This document shows positions 61,371 to 64,000 of a stretch of DNA of 64,000 bases, one piece after another (positions within the stretch are counted from its first letter, which is position 1; each line of letters starts with the position of its first letter). The notes below the pieces were generated by a model. It saw nothing but the letters and a program-made list of their open reading frames with translations. It did not search any database and was not told the origin of the DNA. The position numbers were made by a program, and so were the translations under genes. The stretch is taken from contig SCFE01000038.1 in the NCBI GenBank assembly GCA_004352715.1, positions 1,097,014-1,161,013 of the forward strand, given 5' to 3'. Origin of the DNA: Hofstenia miamia. Lineage: Eukaryota > Xenacoelomorpha > Acoela.

Positions 61371-61725
61371 TTTTGCTGCGGAAATTCTCTGTTCGCCTGA
61401 ATTAAAAGATTCGGATATATCAGAGCTAACTGAGATTGTTTACATTAACTGTCCACAACATTTTCATTCTATTGCGTAGATTGAGCATGTTATTATTTAT
61501 ACTTCAGCGTCTGAGAAATTTCCAGCAGGATTTGAGGATATTCTATCCGCTGCAGAGCCTTATCTTTCCACTGTCAATGGACGCTTTTCCACATGTTCTG
61601 GCGATAACCGTGGAGATACGAACGCGCCGATTCGGGGCAGAGGTCAGGAATTGTGATCTTGTTAGAACACAGGAAAGGGAGTGTACTATTGTGCTTAATT
61701 TTGCGGTCAAACTTCCAACATGACA
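61371..61725 (+). other. Unassigned coding-like block
   Basis: One plus-strand frame reads SPELKDSDISELTEIVYINC, then a TAG, then SASEKFPAGFEDILSAAEPY and STVNGRFSTCSGDNRGDTNA. Another frame stays open for 95 codons (61436-61723). GC content is well above the background. I do not recognise any product. It could be an exon, a gene remnant or a transposon piece. Confidence 0.25.
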
Positions 61726-63319
61726 GAGGTAACAGTTTCAACATTTTTTCTTTAAGAATAATTTTTAATTTTTTAATATAGTCTTCTATATTAACTTATA
61801 GCTATAATACCCTACACTAGATTAAGAGTTTAGCGCAAAAATTTCCAATAAATTTACAACTTAGGTGTTCTCATAAAAAATTTAATTTTTATTCTATATT
61901 TATATATATATATATATATATTATTTGTGAATCATCTGTTTCTTACTACAATAATCCGTGGGGATTGTTAAAAGTTTATATTAAATTTAATAAATCTGTT
62001 TTTTTGAAAAAATTAGGAAATAATGTTGATTTGAAATATAGGTGTAGAAAATGTTTGATTTGGAAAAAACGATCTGAAAATGATAGGAGTAAGCTCCCAT
62101 GCACTAACAAAATTTGCAGGTGTGTTGTCCATTTGGAGATTGTCCGTTGAGTATTTTATATATGTTTTTTTGAATGAACATTTTTAATGTTTTAATATGT
62201 ATTGGCAAAACCAAATTTCAATGTTTGTTTATTAAAGGAAATTATGTAAAATATTGTTTTGATCGTTCTTGGTTAGATATTTTTCAATATCAAGAGAATT
62301 TTGCTAAAACCTAGAAGTATTTTGCATACGTTTCTATCAAGTAGCTTAGACGATGTATCAACGTGTTTATTTGATGCACTTTGCTAATTTCACCATTAAT
62401 ATGAAATTGCATATGGCAGATTGAGAACTTGTTAAGGCATCAGAAATAGCTTGATTTTAAGTGCAGTTATGGAACTATTTTTTCAACGATGCCTCCTAAT
62501 GTGAATGCATCATTCCGGAGGTGAAATATGAGGTTATTTGGAAAGAATTCATTTTTCCTAAACTATTTTTGAATTTTTAATAGGACAGGTTGATTACTTC
62601 TCATTTAGGTTAATATGCTTGTATATATTAATCAGTGTGTTTATTTAGTAATTATGCATTTTATAAATATTTACAAATTGATTTACAAAACCAATTTACA
62701 ATATGGGTATGATAAAGTGTGTTTATTCTCCATTATTGATTTATATCGTCATCAAAAAGAATGTGGACTTTGAAACTTCTACATGGTCAATTCTCACACG
62801 TCTAAGAAATTTTTACTTGGGTTTCGAATAAACGGAGTTCTGCTTGTTTTTTGGAAAACCATGCTTATAGAATTTTTAGATTTGTCTTTGAAGTTTTTTT
62901 GAAAAAAATCGTGTATTTTATGTGCCCGAAAATATAACTTACGAACATTGTGCTTCATTGGTATTTTAATATGAATTGAATTTACCACAGCTTTACTTTA
63001 GAAGACCCTTTTTGCGACATATGATGACTAAGCGATTGCATGACTCTAAAAACTAATAAGTAACAGTGACACTACAAATACCCCCACGACATGTTGCAAA
63101 ACTGGCGTTTTGTACATTTTCATCTGACAGGGAATTTCATTTTAGATATTGTGTTAAAGTATTATAAGGAGATTGATGTGACTATTGAATTAAGCGGAAA
63201 CCATTTACATGCGACCGCCATTCGCAGTAAAATAATCATTGAAATATGTTTCTAACATGATCACACTGTGAACCAATCCAATTGAAACTTAAAATATCAC
63301 AACTGCGGTTTTGACCATC
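61726..63319. other. AT-rich stretch, no gene seen
   Basis: Contains a short AT run at about 61900-61922. A 61-codon frame at 61965-62150 has several Cys residues but no recognised domain. Confidence 0.35.
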
Positions 63320-63581
63320 GTTGTATTCAGTGGCGTACCCAGGGGGACATGATGGAATGCTCCCCCCCCCCGTCAGGTTTCCAAATTTAATTTTGACTGG
63401 ATAAATCAAAATATGTTTCGTAAAAAATTGAAAAATTTAAAATCTAGGATCGTGAAATGGATTTTTTAGGGTATATTTTCTCAATATTTTCGAAAATTTT
63501 CGGGAGGCTTCGCCCCGCATTAGGGAATAACAATGATGTCCTCCCCCGTCAGAAAATTTTGGGTACGCACCTGATTGTATT
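63320..63581. mobile_element. hAT-type MITE with 8-bp target-site duplication
   Basis: A 246-bp element (63328-63573) starts CAGTGGCGTACCCA and ends, on the minus strand, CAGGTGCGTACCCA. Flanks are gttgtatt (63320-63327) and attgtatt (63574-63581), matching at 7 of 8 bases. It has an internal C-run (63363-63372) and no coding capacity, so it is a non-autonomous element. The first bases resemble the hAT copy at 8981. Confidence 0.75.
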
Positions 63582-64000
63582 GGTAATCAATGTTAACGTA
63601 TAAATTGAAGTTTTAACAAATGACCGTGCGTAGGTTTAATTAGGAATGTCCTTATTTAAACCGTTGTATAATGTTCGATTTGTACCAACTGAATTATCTG
63701 AATGCATACTTATATATGTATTTAAACCTTAAGGAATTTTGTATAGGGTACCATAGTGACGAAGAACTACTATATACATGTCAGTTTTTGAAAATCGAAT
63801 ATTTTTTTTAATAGAGTTCAGCATTATTGTATATTAGTGATTTTCCATTCCATGCGTTTACTTTTAAAATGTGATCAATTTTAAAGTGTAAATTTACTAA
63901 TGTGTTGAACGTCAAATCTGTGTAATTTACGGTGGTATAATTTGTTGTTGGCATAATTAGAGCGAAGCTACAATTTAATTACTTTCAAAATAGAGCAACT
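63582..64000. other. AT-rich end of window
   Basis: No feature supported. Confidence 0.4.

Noticed and set aside
1-64000. CRISPR array, bacterial operon or phage-type system
   Set aside because: No spaced short repeats or prokaryotic gene layout; spliced animal genes dominate.

Overview
The window is AT-rich animal nuclear DNA. Host genes are split into short exons with GT-AG introns, and the sequence between and inside them is full of decayed transposons and (AT)n microsatellites. There is no bacterial gene organisation. The species cannot be fixed from the sequence. An AT-rich invertebrate fits best. Three genes have a 3' splice-acceptor-like sequence 0 to 11 bases before the start codon, which would suit a group that uses spliced-leader trans-splicing (tunicates, cnidarians and others); that is inference. 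Assembly gaps lie at 1679-2678 (exactly 1000 N, so probably a placeholder), 4082-4133, 28530-28718 and 58058-58112, with a single n at 44049.

Layout. 1359-6166 is a piggyBac-superfamily element flanked by TTAA. 7221-11966 (minus) holds the last two exons of the proteasome beta-1 subunit (PSMB6 type), with a hAT element in the intron. 13.9-26.6 kb is a transposon graveyard: a mariner-like C-terminus, three LINE fragments or degenerate copies, and a BED/hAT-type element with a target-site duplication. 27298-47240 (plus) is a complete six-exon SWEET sugar transporter gene. Its 7.8-kb second intron contains a whole eight-exon gene on the same strand, fucose-1-phosphate guanylyltransferase (FPGT, 29495-34934). 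Its 9.2-kb last intron contains a piggyBac element and a duplicated copy of most of it with its flank, separated by a LINE fragment. 49.0-49.7 kb is a Penelope-like reverse transcriptase remnant. 53794-57971 (plus) is a three-exon mitochondrial ribosomal protein uL16m gene (MRPL16), with a broken intronless reading frame running away from it on the minus strand (53105-53737). The rest is AT-rich non-coding sequence with repeats, including a small hAT MITE at 63328-63573.

The host genes do housekeeping jobs: protein degradation (PSMB6), sugar transport (SWEET), GDP-fucose salvage (FPGT) and mitochondrial translation (MRPL16). They do not form an operon. The most unusual points are the same-strand nesting of FPGT inside SWEET, the splice acceptors abutting start codons, and two exact tandem duplications (40 bp and 180 bp) that each cut across an exon boundary. 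These two duplications, and the piggyBac block that starts exactly at an ambiguous base, may be assembly errors and need checking against reads.
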